A DNA stretch of 64,000 nucleotides from Variovorax sp. KBW07 (GTDB lineage Bacteria; Pseudomonadota; Gammaproteobacteria; Burkholderiales; Burkholderiaceae_C). Below, in pieces: positions 8,335 to 15,365 of the stretch. The notes under the pieces were generated by a model. That model had not been told where the DNA came from. It made no database searches and saw only the letters and a program-made list of their open reading frames with translations. Both the position numbers and the translations under genes were made by a program. Location of the stretch: NCBI RefSeq assembly GCF_003852515.1, contig NZ_QAJK01000120.1, positions 1-64,000 on the forward strand, read 5' to 3'. Numbering within the stretch: the stretch's first letter is position 1; each line of letters starts with the position of its first letter.

Positions 8335-8673
8335 TCAGCCGTTCGGCAGCGGAAATTCTTCGGCGCCGAACACCGTGTGGAAGACCGTGCCGTCGAACAT
8401 CTCGAACAGCGTCTTCGAGACCTCGCGGCTTTCGAAGCGCACCGGGGATTCGAGCGCGCGTGCAATGTCTTCGCGGCTCGCATAGCGGATGGACAGCACC
8501 ATCGCCAGCTCGGGGTCGGTCACGTCGCTTTCGAGCTGGCGCAGCACGCGCACTTCGAGCGCACCGGGAAAGCGAGTCCACAGCGGCACCAGCTTCTGTT
8601 GCACGTGGCGGTTGAAGGCTTCTTCCATGCCGGCCTTGACCCGGCCTCTGAAAAACGCGCAGCGAATGAACAT
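8335..8673 (-). CDS. small protein, possible dimeric alpha/beta-barrel (ABM-like)
   Basis: The 112-residue product has an alternating pattern compatible with a ferredoxin-like dimeric alpha/beta barrel: a beta strand (MFIRCAFFRG), a helix with MEEAFNRHVQQKLVPLW, a strand (ALEVRVLRQL), a strand (ELAMVLSIRYAS) and a helix starting REDIARALESP. This recalls antibiotic-biosynthesis-monooxygenase-like folds, but no catalytic residues can be assigned and the function is unknown. It is the last gene of a leftward unit (gluconate 5-dehydrogenase, gluconokinase, hydroxyacid dehydrogenase), 46 bases after the dehydrogenase stop, with AGGAAG upstream of its ATG. A role beside sugar-acid catabolism is only inferred from position. 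Confidence 0.75.
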   Translation of the reverse strand: MFIRCAFFRGRVKAGMEEAFNRHVQQKLVPLWTRFPGALEVRVLRQLESDVTDPELAMVLSIRYASREDIARALESPVRFESREVSKTLFEMFDGTVFHTVFGAEEFPLPNG

Positions 8674-8719
8674 GGGTGTCTTCCTTCGGGTTTGAAATGG
8701 GTGGGTGCGAGCGTGCCGT

Positions 8720-9625
8720 TCAGGCCCGGTCGTAGCCGCTGAACTGCCGCATCATCGCGGCCGTGTCCTCGGCACCGAGCCCGGCTGAAACGAAGGTGCG
8801 GTGCAGCTCCGAGACGGCACCGGTCAGCGGCAACGGCAGGCGCTGGCCTTGCGCAAAAGCCTGCACCGCTTCGAGATCTTTCAGCATGTTGTCGATGCGG
8901 CCGGTGGGCGTGTAGTCGCGTGCGGCCATCTTGGGACCGAACTCGCGAAGGATCTGGCTGTCGGCGCGACCACCCGCCAGTGCGGCGGGCAGCTTCGATG
9001 CATCGACGCCGCCGGCTTCGGCCAGCCGCACGGCTTCGGCCACGGCCTGGAAGCCGATGGCGCACAGCAGCTGGTTGACCAGCTTGGTGGTCTGGCCCGC
9101 GCCGCTGTCGCCCATGTGCGTGTAGTTGGCGCACAGGCTGTCCATCACGGCGCGTGCGCGCTGCACGTCGCCGGCGCCGCCGCCCGCCATGACCGTCAGC
9201 TGGCCGAGCAGCGCCTTGGGCGCGCCGCCCGACAGCGGCGCATCGACGAAGCCCATGCCCGTGCGTTCGCGCAGCGACTGCGCCAGCTTGCGGGTGGAGG
9301 GCGGGTCGATGGACGACATGTCGATCAGCAGCCGCTGCGCATCGGCGGGCGCGGCGGCAATGCCGGCGTCGCCGAAGATCGCGCGCTCGACCACGGCGGC
9401 GGAGTTCAGGCTGGTGATGACGAAGTCGCTCGCCGCCGCCGCGTCGGCCGCGGAGTCGGCGACGCGCGCGCCGTGCGATGCCAGCGCGGCGAGCTTCTGC
9501 GGATCGAGGTCGAACACGCTGACGGCGTGGCCGCATTCGAGCAGCCGGCGCGCGATGGCCGAGCCCATGATGCCGACGCCGATCACGGCCACGCGCCGGC
9601 CGGGAGTGGGGGGTGAAGAAATCAT
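8720..9625 (-). CDS. NAD(P)-dependent beta-hydroxyacid dehydrogenase (3-hydroxyisobutyrate dehydrogenase family)
   Basis: This family oxidises beta-hydroxyacids or reduces tartronate semialdehyde and related acids, using NAD(P). In the 301-residue product the Rossmann motif GVGIMG is at 16-21, the substrate motif DAPLSGG near 128-134, and the catalytic lysine is in GQTTKLVNQ (K181). The second half is the all-helical dimer domain. The start overlaps the gluconokinase stop by four bases (9622-9625), so it is co-translated in the aldonate operon. A role such as tartronate-semialdehyde or aldonate-derived hydroxyacid oxidation fits the context, but the sequence does not settle the substrate. Confidence 0.9.
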   Translation of the reverse strand: MISSPPTPGRRVAVIGVGIMGSAIARRLLECGHAVSVFDLDPQKLAALASHGARVADSAADAAAASDFVITSLNSAAVVERAIFGDAGIAAAPADAQRLLIDMSSIDPPSTRKLAQSLRERTGMGFVDAPLSGGAPKALLGQLTVMAGGGAGDVQRARAVMDSLCANYTHMGDSGAGQTTKLVNQLLCAIGFQAVAEAVRLAEAGGVDASKLPAALAGGRADSQILREFGPKMAARDYTPTGRIDNMLKDLEAVQAFAQGQRLPLPLTGAVSELHRTFVSAGLGAEDTAAMMRQFSGYDRA

Positions 9626-10191
9626 GCGGGGGCTTTCGTTGAATCGGCTTTCTTGCTTTGAAGCAGCCGCGCGCCGATGTGGGCAACGGCCAGCGCAACC
9701 GGCGCGTCGATGCCGGCATGCAGCACGTCGGGCTCGTCGTCACCCGGCCGTTCGAGCGTGTGCAACTGGCTGTCGAGCAGCGCCGGCGGCATGTAGTGCC
9801 CGCGGCGCTGTTCGAGCCGCTGGCGGATGAGCTGCGCCGGGCCGTCGAGAAACACGAACCGGAGGCCAGGTGCCGCGGCGCGCAGCCGGTCGCGGTAGGC
9901 GCGCTTCAGTGCGGAGCAGGCCACCACCACGCCACCGGGCGCGGCCGTGCCATCGGCCAGGCAGGCACCGATGCGGTCCAGCCAGGGCCAGCGGTCGTCG
10001 TCGGAAAGCGGCAGGCCGGCCTGCATGCGTGCCACGGCCGCGGGCACGTGCAGGTGGTCGCCATCGACCCAGGGCAACCGCAGCGTGCCGGCCAGTGCCG
10101 CGGCCACGCTGCTCTTGCCGGTGCCCGACACGCCCATCACCACCACGGCCAGCCGCTGCCGAGGCTGCTGCTCCTGCTCCGGAGGGGACAT
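9622..10191 (-). CDS. gntK: gluconokinase
   Basis: It phosphorylates D-gluconate to 6-phosphogluconate, feeding the Entner-Doudoroff or pentose phosphate pathway. The 189-residue product has the P-loop GVSGTGKSS (20-28), WVDGDHLH, the DDDRWPWLDRIG block, ACSALKRAYRDRLR, and the RRGHYMPPALLDSQLHTLE segment typical of thermoresistant gluconokinases. It lies three bases after the gluconate 5-dehydrogenase stop and overlaps the next dehydrogenase by four bases. This supports the sequence 5-ketogluconate to gluconate to 6-phosphogluconate within one transcript. Confidence 0.95.
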   Translation of the reverse strand: MSPPEQEQQPRQRLAVVVMGVSGTGKSSVAAALAGTLRLPWVDGDHLHVPAAVARMQAGLPLSDDDRWPWLDRIGACLADGTAAPGGVVVACSALKRAYRDRLRAAAPGLRFVFLDGPAQLIRQRLEQRRGHYMPPALLDSQLHTLERPGDDEPDVLHAGIDAPVALAVAHIGARLLQSKKADSTKAPA

Positions 10192-10194
10192 GGG

Positions 10195-10956
10195 CTACAG
10201 GCTCGCGGTGATGCCGCCGTCCACGTACAGGATGTGGCCGTTGACGAAGCTCGATGCGTCGGAGGCCAGGAAGATGGCAGCGCCACCCAGTTCTTCGACG
10301 TCGCCCCAGCGGCCGGCCGGCGTGCGGCCCGAGAGCCAGGCCGTGAAGGCCTCGTCGGCCACCAGCGTTTGCGTGAGCTCGGTCTTGAAGTAGCCCGGCC
10401 CCAGGCCGTTGACCTGGATGCCGTACTTGCCCAGGTCGATGGCCATGCCCTTGGTGAGCATCTTCACCGCGCCCTTGGTGGCGGCGTAGGGCGCAATGCC
10501 GGGGCGGCCCAGCTCGCTCTGCACCGAGCAGACGTTGATGATCTTGCCGCGCTTGCGCTCGATCATGCGTTGCGCCACGAAGCGGCCCACCAGGAACACG
10601 CTGTCGATGTTGGTGCTGGTGATCTTGTGCCACGCATCGATGGGAAATTCGGCGAACGGCCCGCGGTGCTGCATGCCGGCGTTGTTGACGAGGATGTCGA
10701 TGGCGCCGATGTCGGCCTCGATGGCGGCCACGCCGGCCTCGACCGCGGCGGCATCGGTGACGTCGAAGGCCATGGCCTCGGCCGCCACGCCCTGGGCGCG
10801 CAGCGTGTCGCGCGCGGTGGCGAGCGACGCGGCATCGCGCGCATTGAGCACGACGCGCGCGCCCGCCGCGCCAAGCGCCTGTGCCAGCGCAAAGCCGATG
10901 CCTTTGCTGGAGCCGGTGATGAGCGCGGTGCGCCCGGACAGGTCGAACAGTTTCAA
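10195..10956 (-). CDS. idnO: gluconate 5-dehydrogenase (SDR family)
   Basis: It interconverts 5-keto-D-gluconate and D-gluconate with NAD(P)H in the cytoplasm. The SDR cofactor motif TGSSKGIG is at 14-21, followed by NNAG, the catalytic tetrad region NVCSVQSELGRPGIAPYAATK, and GPGYFKT(E)LT, which is characteristic of Gno/IdnO. An ATG further upstream (11040) opens a longer frame, but that would place the operator inside the gene. I chose TTG at 10956 because AGGAG lies six bases before it and the resulting 253 residues match the family (about 254). It is first gene of the leftward unit under operator O1 and is divergent from the 2-hydroxyacid dehydrogenase. Confidence 0.92.
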   Translation of the reverse strand: MKLFDLSGRTALITGSSKGIGFALAQALGAAGARVVLNARDAASLATARDTLRAQGVAAEAMAFDVTDAAAVEAGVAAIEADIGAIDILVNNAGMQHRGPFAEFPIDAWHKITSTNIDSVFLVGRFVAQRMIERKRGKIINVCSVQSELGRPGIAPYAATKGAVKMLTKGMAIDLGKYGIQVNGLGPGYFKTELTQTLVADEAFTAWLSGRTPAGRWGDVEELGGAAIFLASDASSFVNGHILYVDGGITASL

Positions 10957-11013
10957 GAAAAGCTCCTGGGAGTGGGCGCGGCGAGGCGCCTTGTGCGTGA
11001 CAGCGGGAGATAC

Positions 11014-11025
11014 GTTACCGGTATC
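11014..11025. promoter_or_regulatory. operator O1, GTTACCGGTATC
   Basis: A 12-base near-palindrome about 60 bases upstream of the idnO start, inside a slightly longer dyad AGATAC...GTATCT (11008-11026). The same 12-mer recurs at 11084 and 14396, with a one-mismatch inverted copy at 14290. The core resembles the TTACCGGTAA-like operators known for GntR/IdnR of the LacI family, and a LacI-family gene lies in this cluster. Confidence 0.75.
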
Positions 11026-11083
11026 TTGTTTGAGCGTCAACCCGGTGAAACCTGCGTTGCCGCGTTCGGCGCATGCTCATAGA

Positions 11084-11095
11084 GTTACCGGTATC
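11084..11095. promoter_or_regulatory. operator O2, GTTACCGGTATC
   Basis: Exact copy of O1, 70 bases further right and about 53 bases upstream of the TTG start of the 2-hydroxyacid dehydrogenase. O1 and O2 thus face the two divergent units, and their spacing would allow either separate control or looping. Confidence 0.75.
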
Positions 11096-11147
11096 CATTC
11101 AATCGAATCACCCGATCGAATCCGAACGCCATCCGCAGGAGACACGC

Positions 11148-12101
11148 TTGACCGCTACCGCAACTTCCCCGCACGTGCTGATGCCCGGCCCCTACCCGGA
11201 ATGGGACATGGCGCCGATGCAGGCGGCCTACACGCTGCATCGGCTGTGGGAGTCAACGGACCGCGCTGCTTTCATCGCGCAGCACGCGCCGGGCATCCGT
11301 GCCATCGCGACGCGCGGCGAACTGGGCGCCAATGCCGAGCTCATCGCGGCGCTGCCCCAACTGGAGCTCATCGCCTGCTACGGCGTGGGCACCGATGGCA
11401 TCGACCTGGCCGCCTGCCGCGCGCGCGGCATCCGCGTGAGCAACACGCCCGACGTGCTGAACGGCGACGTGGCCGACCTGGCCGTGGGGCTCACGCTGGC
11501 GCTGCAGCGGCGCATTCCGGCGGGCGACGCGTTCGTGCGCAGCGGTGCCTGGGCCAACGGCGGCATGCCGCTGACCACGCGCGTCTTCGGCCAGCGCATC
11601 GGCATTGCCGGCTTCGGCCGCATCGGCGGCACCATCGCGCGGCGGCTTTCGGGCTTCGACGTGGAGCTGGGTTACTTCAGCCGCACCCCGAAAGCGGACA
11701 GCCCGCACCGCCACTTCGCCAGCCTGCCGGCCATGGCCGACTGGTGCGACGTGCTCATCGTCATCCTGCCCGGCGGCGAGGCCACGCGCGGCATCGTCGA
11801 TGCGCAAGTGCTGCGTGCGCTCGGCCCCAGCGGCTGGCTGGTGAACGTGTCGCGCGGCACCACCGTCGATGAAGGCGCGCTGCTGCAGGCGCTCGAGCAG
11901 AAGGCCATTGCCGGCGCCGCGCTCGACGTGTTCCTCAATGAGCCGCGCATCGACCCGCGCTTTGCGGCGCTCGACAACGTGGTGCTTCATCCGCACCATG
12001 GCAGCGGAACAGAGCAGACGCGCCGCGCCATGGGCGAGCTGGTGCGCCGCAACCTGGAGGCCCACTTCGCGGGCCTGCCGCTCGTCACACCCGTGGCTTG
12101 A
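11148..12101 (+). CDS. D-isomer-specific 2-hydroxyacid dehydrogenase (glyoxylate/2-ketogluconate reductase-like)
   Basis: The family reduces 2-keto acids to 2-hydroxy acids with NAD(P)H. The 317-residue product has the substrate loop ACYGVGTDGIDL, the cofactor motif GIAGFGRIGG, and the catalytic Arg in VNVSRGTTVDE, Glu in FLNEPRID and His in LHPHHGSGT. This is the full set for GhrB-like enzymes. TTG at 11148 is preferred over the in-frame ATG at 11073 because AGGAG sits six bases before it and the longer form would run through operator O2. It is cotranscribed with the idonate-type dehydrogenase. Reduction of 2-ketogluconate to gluconate is the likeliest role in this cluster. Confidence 0.85.
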   Translation: MTATATSPHVLMPGPYPEWDMAPMQAAYTLHRLWESTDRAAFIAQHAPGIRAIATRGELGANAELIAALPQLELIACYGVGTDGIDLAACRARGIRVSNTPDVLNGDVADLAVGLTLALQRRIPAGDAFVRSGAWANGGMPLTTRVFGQRIGIAGFGRIGGTIARRLSGFDVELGYFSRTPKADSPHRHFASLPAMADWCDVLIVILPGGEATRGIVDAQVLRALGPSGWLVNVSRGTTVDEGALLQALEQKAIAGAALDVFLNEPRIDPRFAALDNVVLHPHHGSGTEQTRRAMGELVRRNLEAHFAGLPLVTPVA

Positions 12102-12119
12102 CTGAAGGAGAAAAACATC

Positions 12120-13181
12120 ATGCGTCTGCGTTGCATGTGCCTCGTGATCCACGCCCCCGACGACCTGCGCCTGGACGAGCAGGATGCCGGCGAGATCGGT
12201 CCCGGCCAGGTGCTGGTGAAGGTCGGCATGGGCGGCATCTGCGGGTCCGACCTGCATTACTTTCACAACGGCGGCTTCGGCACCGTGCGCATCAAGGAGC
12301 CGATGGTGCTGGGCCATGAAGTGGCCGGCACCGTGGTGGCCGTGGCGCCCGGCGTCGAGAGCGTGCGCATCGGCGACAAGGTGGCCGTCAACCCCAGCCG
12401 GCCTTGCGGCGCCTGCAAGTTCTGCCTCGAAGGCCTGCCCAACCAGTGCCTCGACATGCGCTTCTATGGCAGCGCGATGCGCACGCCGCACGTGCAGGGG
12501 GCATTCCGCAACATGCTGCTGTGCGAGGCCACGCAATGCGTGAAGGTGGCCGAGCACGTGCCGCTGCGGCTGGCGGCATTGGCCGAGCCTTTCTCGGTGG
12601 GGCTGCACGGCGTCTCGCGCGCCGGGCCGCTGCTGGGCAAGCGCGTGCTGGTGTCGGGCTGCGGGCCCATCGGCGTGCTGGCCATCGCGGCGGCACGCGC
12701 GCATGGGGCGGCCGAGATCACCGCCACCGACGTGGTCGACGAACCGCTGGCCATTGCGCGCGCCATGGGCGCCGACCAGGTCATCAACGTCGCGCAGGAC
12801 AAGGCCTGGGTGTCGCGCTATTCGGTCGACAAGGGCACCTTCGACGTGATGCTCGAATGCTCGGGCAACGAGCGCGCGCTGCGCGACGGGCTGGAAGTGA
12901 TGCGCCCGCGCGGCGTGGTCGTGCAGCTCGGGTTGGGCGGCGACGTGAGCATTCCGCAGAACATGGTGGTGGCGAAGGAACTGAGCATCTGCGGCTCGTT
13001 CCGCTTCCATGCGGAGTTCGCGCTGGCGGTGCGGCTCATCAACGAAGGGCGGGTCGATCTGTCGCCGGTGGTGACGCATACCTTCCCGATGCTGAAGGCG
13101 CGCGAAGCCTTTGAGCTGGCGAGCGACCGGAAGCAGGCGATGAAGGTGTTGATCGACTTTGCGGATGCGGCGGCTGCGTAG
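12120..13181 (+). CDS. idnD: L-idonate 5-dehydrogenase-like zinc alcohol dehydrogenase
   Basis: It is expected to oxidise L-idonate to 5-keto-D-gluconate, which IdnO then reduces to gluconate. The 353-residue product is a medium-chain dehydrogenase: catalytic zinc ligands C41 and H66-E67 (GICGSDLHYF, GHEVAG), structural-zinc cysteines C96, C99, C102, C110, the cofactor motif SGCGPIG, and FRFHAEF near the C-terminus as in IdnD. GGAG precedes the ATG. Related sorbitol or other polyol dehydrogenases share the fold, so the substrate rests on the neighbours idnO and gntK. It converges with the LacI-family gene, five bases apart. Confidence 0.85.
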   Translation: MRLRCMCLVIHAPDDLRLDEQDAGEIGPGQVLVKVGMGGICGSDLHYFHNGGFGTVRIKEPMVLGHEVAGTVVAVAPGVESVRIGDKVAVNPSRPCGACKFCLEGLPNQCLDMRFYGSAMRTPHVQGAFRNMLLCEATQCVKVAEHVPLRLAALAEPFSVGLHGVSRAGPLLGKRVLVSGCGPIGVLAIAAARAHGAAEITATDVVDEPLAIARAMGADQVINVAQDKAWVSRYSVDKGTFDVMLECSGNERALRDGLEVMRPRGVVVQLGLGGDVSIPQNMVVAKELSICGSFRFHAEFALAVRLINEGRVDLSPVVTHTFPMLKAREAFELASDRKQAMKVLIDFADAAAA

Positions 13182-13186
13182 CCGCC

Positions 13187-14242
13187 TCAGGAGCTTTCGC
13201 GCTGCTCGATGTGGAACGGGATCATCACCGTCTCCGCCGGCGGCCGGTGCCCCTCGCGCGCACCGTCCATCACGCGCAGCAGCAACTCGCCCGCCGCCTT
13301 GCCGATGCCCACGCAGTCCACCGCCACCGTGGTGATGCGTGGATGGCAGGCACGCGCGACTTCGAAATCGCCGAAGCCGGCGATCGCGATGCGGCCCGGC
13401 ACGTCCCAGCCCTGGCGCTGGCATTCCATCAGCGCGCCGAAGGCCGAGAGGTCGGACACGCAGAGCACAGCGTCCACGTCGGGCCACTGGCGGATCAGCT
13501 GCACCACCGCCTCGCCGCCCTGCGCCATCGAGATGGGCGGCTGGCCGAAGCTGATGACGCGGCCGTCGGGCAGGCCCAGTTCGCGAACGGCCTTGGCGTA
13601 GCCGCGCTGCCGGTCGGCGCCGCGCGTGTCGCGGTTCGAGGTGCCGCCGATGAAGGCAATGCGCCGGTAGCCCTTGCCGTGCAGGTGCCGCACCATCGCG
13701 GCGGCAGCTTCGGCATTCGAAAAACCGACGGTGTGACCGATGGGCGTGGCGGGCAGGTCCCAGGTCTCGACCACCGGCACGCCGGCCGCCTGCAGCATGG
13801 CGCGCGCGGCGGGCGTGTGGGCGCCGCCGGTGAGGATCACACCTTCGGGCCGGCGCATCAGCATCGAGCGGATGAGCTTCTCTTCGTTTTCCTGCCGGTA
13901 GTCGGTGTAGCCCAGCAACACCTGCAGGCCGCGCGCTTCCACCGCCGCGGTAATGCCCTGCGCGGTCTCTGAAAAGTTGGAGTTGTTGAGCGACGGGATC
14001 AGCACCGCGATGAAGCCCGAGCGCTTGGTGGAGAAGGTGCGCGCCGTCTGGTCAATCACGTAGCCCATCTCTTCGCAGGCCTGCAGGATGCGCTGGCGCA
14101 GCGCCGCCGAGGTGACGCGGTCGCTGCCCACGCTGCGGTTGAGCGCGCGCGAGACGGTCATCTTCGAGACGCCGACGCGCGCGGCCACGTCGGCCATCGT
14201 GGCCGGGCGGGAAGGGGGAGCGGGGGCGTTGGTCGGGGGCAA
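13187..14242 (-). CDS. LacI-family transcriptional regulator (GntR/IdnR-like)
   Basis: A repressor predicted to control the surrounding aldonate genes. The 351-residue product has a LacI helix-turn-helix (TMADVAARVGVSKMTVSRAL, about 16-35), a hinge region and a periplasmic-binding-protein-like effector domain (FIAVLIPSLNNSNFSE, RIAIAGFGDFEVA). The frame is open from 14347, but a start there would code through the operator-like site at 14290. TTG 14242 has AAGAGAGAG upstream and gives a normal length. Four copies of one near-palindrome lie before the transcription units and before this gene itself, indicating autoregulation. The inducer (gluconate, idonate or a keto form) is inferred. Confidence 0.88.
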   Translation of the reverse strand: MPPTNAPAPPSRPATMADVAARVGVSKMTVSRALNRSVGSDRVTSAALRQRILQACEEMGYVIDQTARTFSTKRSGFIAVLIPSLNNSNFSETAQGITAAVEARGLQVLLGYTDYRQENEEKLIRSMLMRRPEGVILTGGAHTPAARAMLQAAGVPVVETWDLPATPIGHTVGFSNAEAAAAMVRHLHGKGYRRIAFIGGTSNRDTRGADRQRGYAKAVRELGLPDGRVISFGQPPISMAQGGEAVVQLIRQWPDVDAVLCVSDLSAFGALMECQRQGWDVPGRIAIAGFGDFEVARACHPRITTVAVDCVGIGKAAGELLLRVMDGAREGHRPPAETVMIPFHIEQRESS

Positions 14243-14289
14243 GGGACTCTCTCTTGAAATCGGTCTCGAGGATATGCGACGCTCGATGA

Positions 14290-14301
14290 GATACCGATAA
14301 C
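14290..14301. promoter_or_regulatory. operator O4, GATACCGATAAC
   Basis: Inverted copy of the cluster operator with one change (reverse complement GTTATCGGTATC), about 48 bases upstream of the LacI-family TTG start. It suggests autoregulation. Confidence 0.6.
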
Positions 14302-14358
14302 TGATTGGACGACTGGACAGGGGCTGCGAGAAATCTCCCTCTGCCAAAAATTCTAGGG

Positions 14359-14382
14359 GCAGATGCCGTCCGCGGCATCTGC
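14359..14382. promoter_or_regulatory. strong hairpin with 10-bp stem, GCAGATGCCG / CGGCATCTGC
   Basis: A perfect 10-bp inverted repeat with a four-base TCCG loop lies in the divergent gap between the LacI-family gene and the lactonase, between operators O4 and O3. No T-run follows on either side, so it is not a classical terminator. It could be a second regulator's site or an RNA hairpin in one of the leaders. Confidence 0.6.
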
Positions 14383-14395
14383 GGGAAAAGCCTAA

Positions 14396-14407
14396 GTTAC
14401 CGGTATC
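14396..14407. promoter_or_regulatory. operator O3, GTTACCGGTATC
   Basis: Exact copy of O1/O2, ending 22 bases before the ATG of the SMP-30 lactonase. The site is close enough to overlap the promoter or transcription start of the lactonase-ABC transporter operon. Confidence 0.75.
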
Positions 14408-14429
14408 TTTTTAATGCCAGACTCCGGCC

Positions 14430-15365
14430 ATGTCCATCGAAGTCTTCGACGCCCGCTTTTCCCTGGCCGTGCCGCGGGCCGGTGCCACGCTCGAGCGCCT
14501 GTGCACCGGCGCCATCTGGAGCGAAGGCCCGGTGTGGATGCGGGAAGACGGCTCCGTGCTGTGGAGCGACATCCCCAACAACCGCATGCTGCGTTGGCAC
14601 GCCGACAGCGGCATGCAGGTGTGGCGCGAGGCGGTGGAGTTCACCAACGGCCACACGCGCGAAGCTGATGGCGCGTTGCTGCATTGCTCGCACGGCCTGC
14701 GCGCCATCGTGCGCACGCGCTTCGCACCGGGCACCGTGCCGCCGCAGCCATTGGCCGACGAAATGCTGGTCGATCGCTACCAGGGCCGCCGCCTCAACTC
14801 GCCGAACGACGTGGTGGTGAAGCGCGACGGCAGCATCTGGTTCACCGACCCGCCCTACGGCATTGCGTCCGACCACGAAGGCCACAAGGCCGAGAGCGAA
14901 CTGGGCCGCAACCATGTGTTTCGCTTCGACCCCGCCAACGGCGCGCTGCGTTCGGTGAGCGACTTCGTCGAGGAACCCAACGGCCTGGCCTTCTCGCCCG
15001 ACGAAAGCACGCTCTACGTGAGCGACACCTCGGCCGCCTTGCGCACCGATGGTTCGGGCCATCACCACATCGTCGCGTTCGACGTCATCGGCGGGCAGGA
15101 CCTGGCCAACCCGCGCGTGTTCGCGGTGGTGAACCCGGGGCTGGCCGATGGCTTTCGCGTCGACGTGCACGGCTTCGTCTACACCAGCAGCGGCGACAGC
15201 GTGCAGGTCTATCACCCCGACGGCACGCGCATGGCGCGCATCGCGGTGCCGGAGAAGGTGGGCAACCTCACGTTCGGCGGTGCCGGCGGCAACGAGCTGT
15301 ATGTGTGCGCTTCGACCTCGCTCTACCGGATCTGCCTGAACACACGGGGAGCGACCTGCGCATGA
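14430..15365 (+). CDS. SMP-30/gluconolactonase family protein
   Basis: The family hydrolyses aldonolactones to aldonic acids with a divalent metal. The 311-residue beta-propeller shows the expected metal ligands: Glu in WSEGPVW near the start, Asn in RLNSPNDVVV, and Asp in LYVSDTSAAL, plus EEPNGLAFSPDES. No signal peptide is seen, so it is probably cytoplasmic. No strong ribosome site precedes ATG 14430, and operator O3 ends only 22 bases upstream. The stop overlaps the ABC ATPase start by ATGA. It heads the operon lactonase-ATPase-permease-binding protein, which suggests that the imported compound is, or becomes, a lactone. Confidence 0.92.
   Translation: MSIEVFDARFSLAVPRAGATLERLCTGAIWSEGPVWMREDGSVLWSDIPNNRMLRWHADSGMQVWREAVEFTNGHTREADGALLHCSHGLRAIVRTRFAPGTVPPQPLADEMLVDRYQGRRLNSPNDVVVKRDGSIWFTDPPYGIASDHEGHKAESELGRNHVFRFDPANGALRSVSDFVEEPNGLAFSPDESTLYVSDTSAALRTDGSGHHHIVAFDVIGGQDLANPRVFAVVNPGLADGFRVDVHGFVYTSSGDSVQVYHPDGTRMARIAVPEKVGNLTFGGAGGNELYVCASTSLYRICLNTRGATCA

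Noticed and set aside
14684-15361. N-terminal extension of the ABC ATPase frame upstream through the lactonase gene
   Set aside because: The upstream part is an Arg-rich shadow of the lactonase; the protein starts at ATG 15362, which overlaps the lactonase stop.
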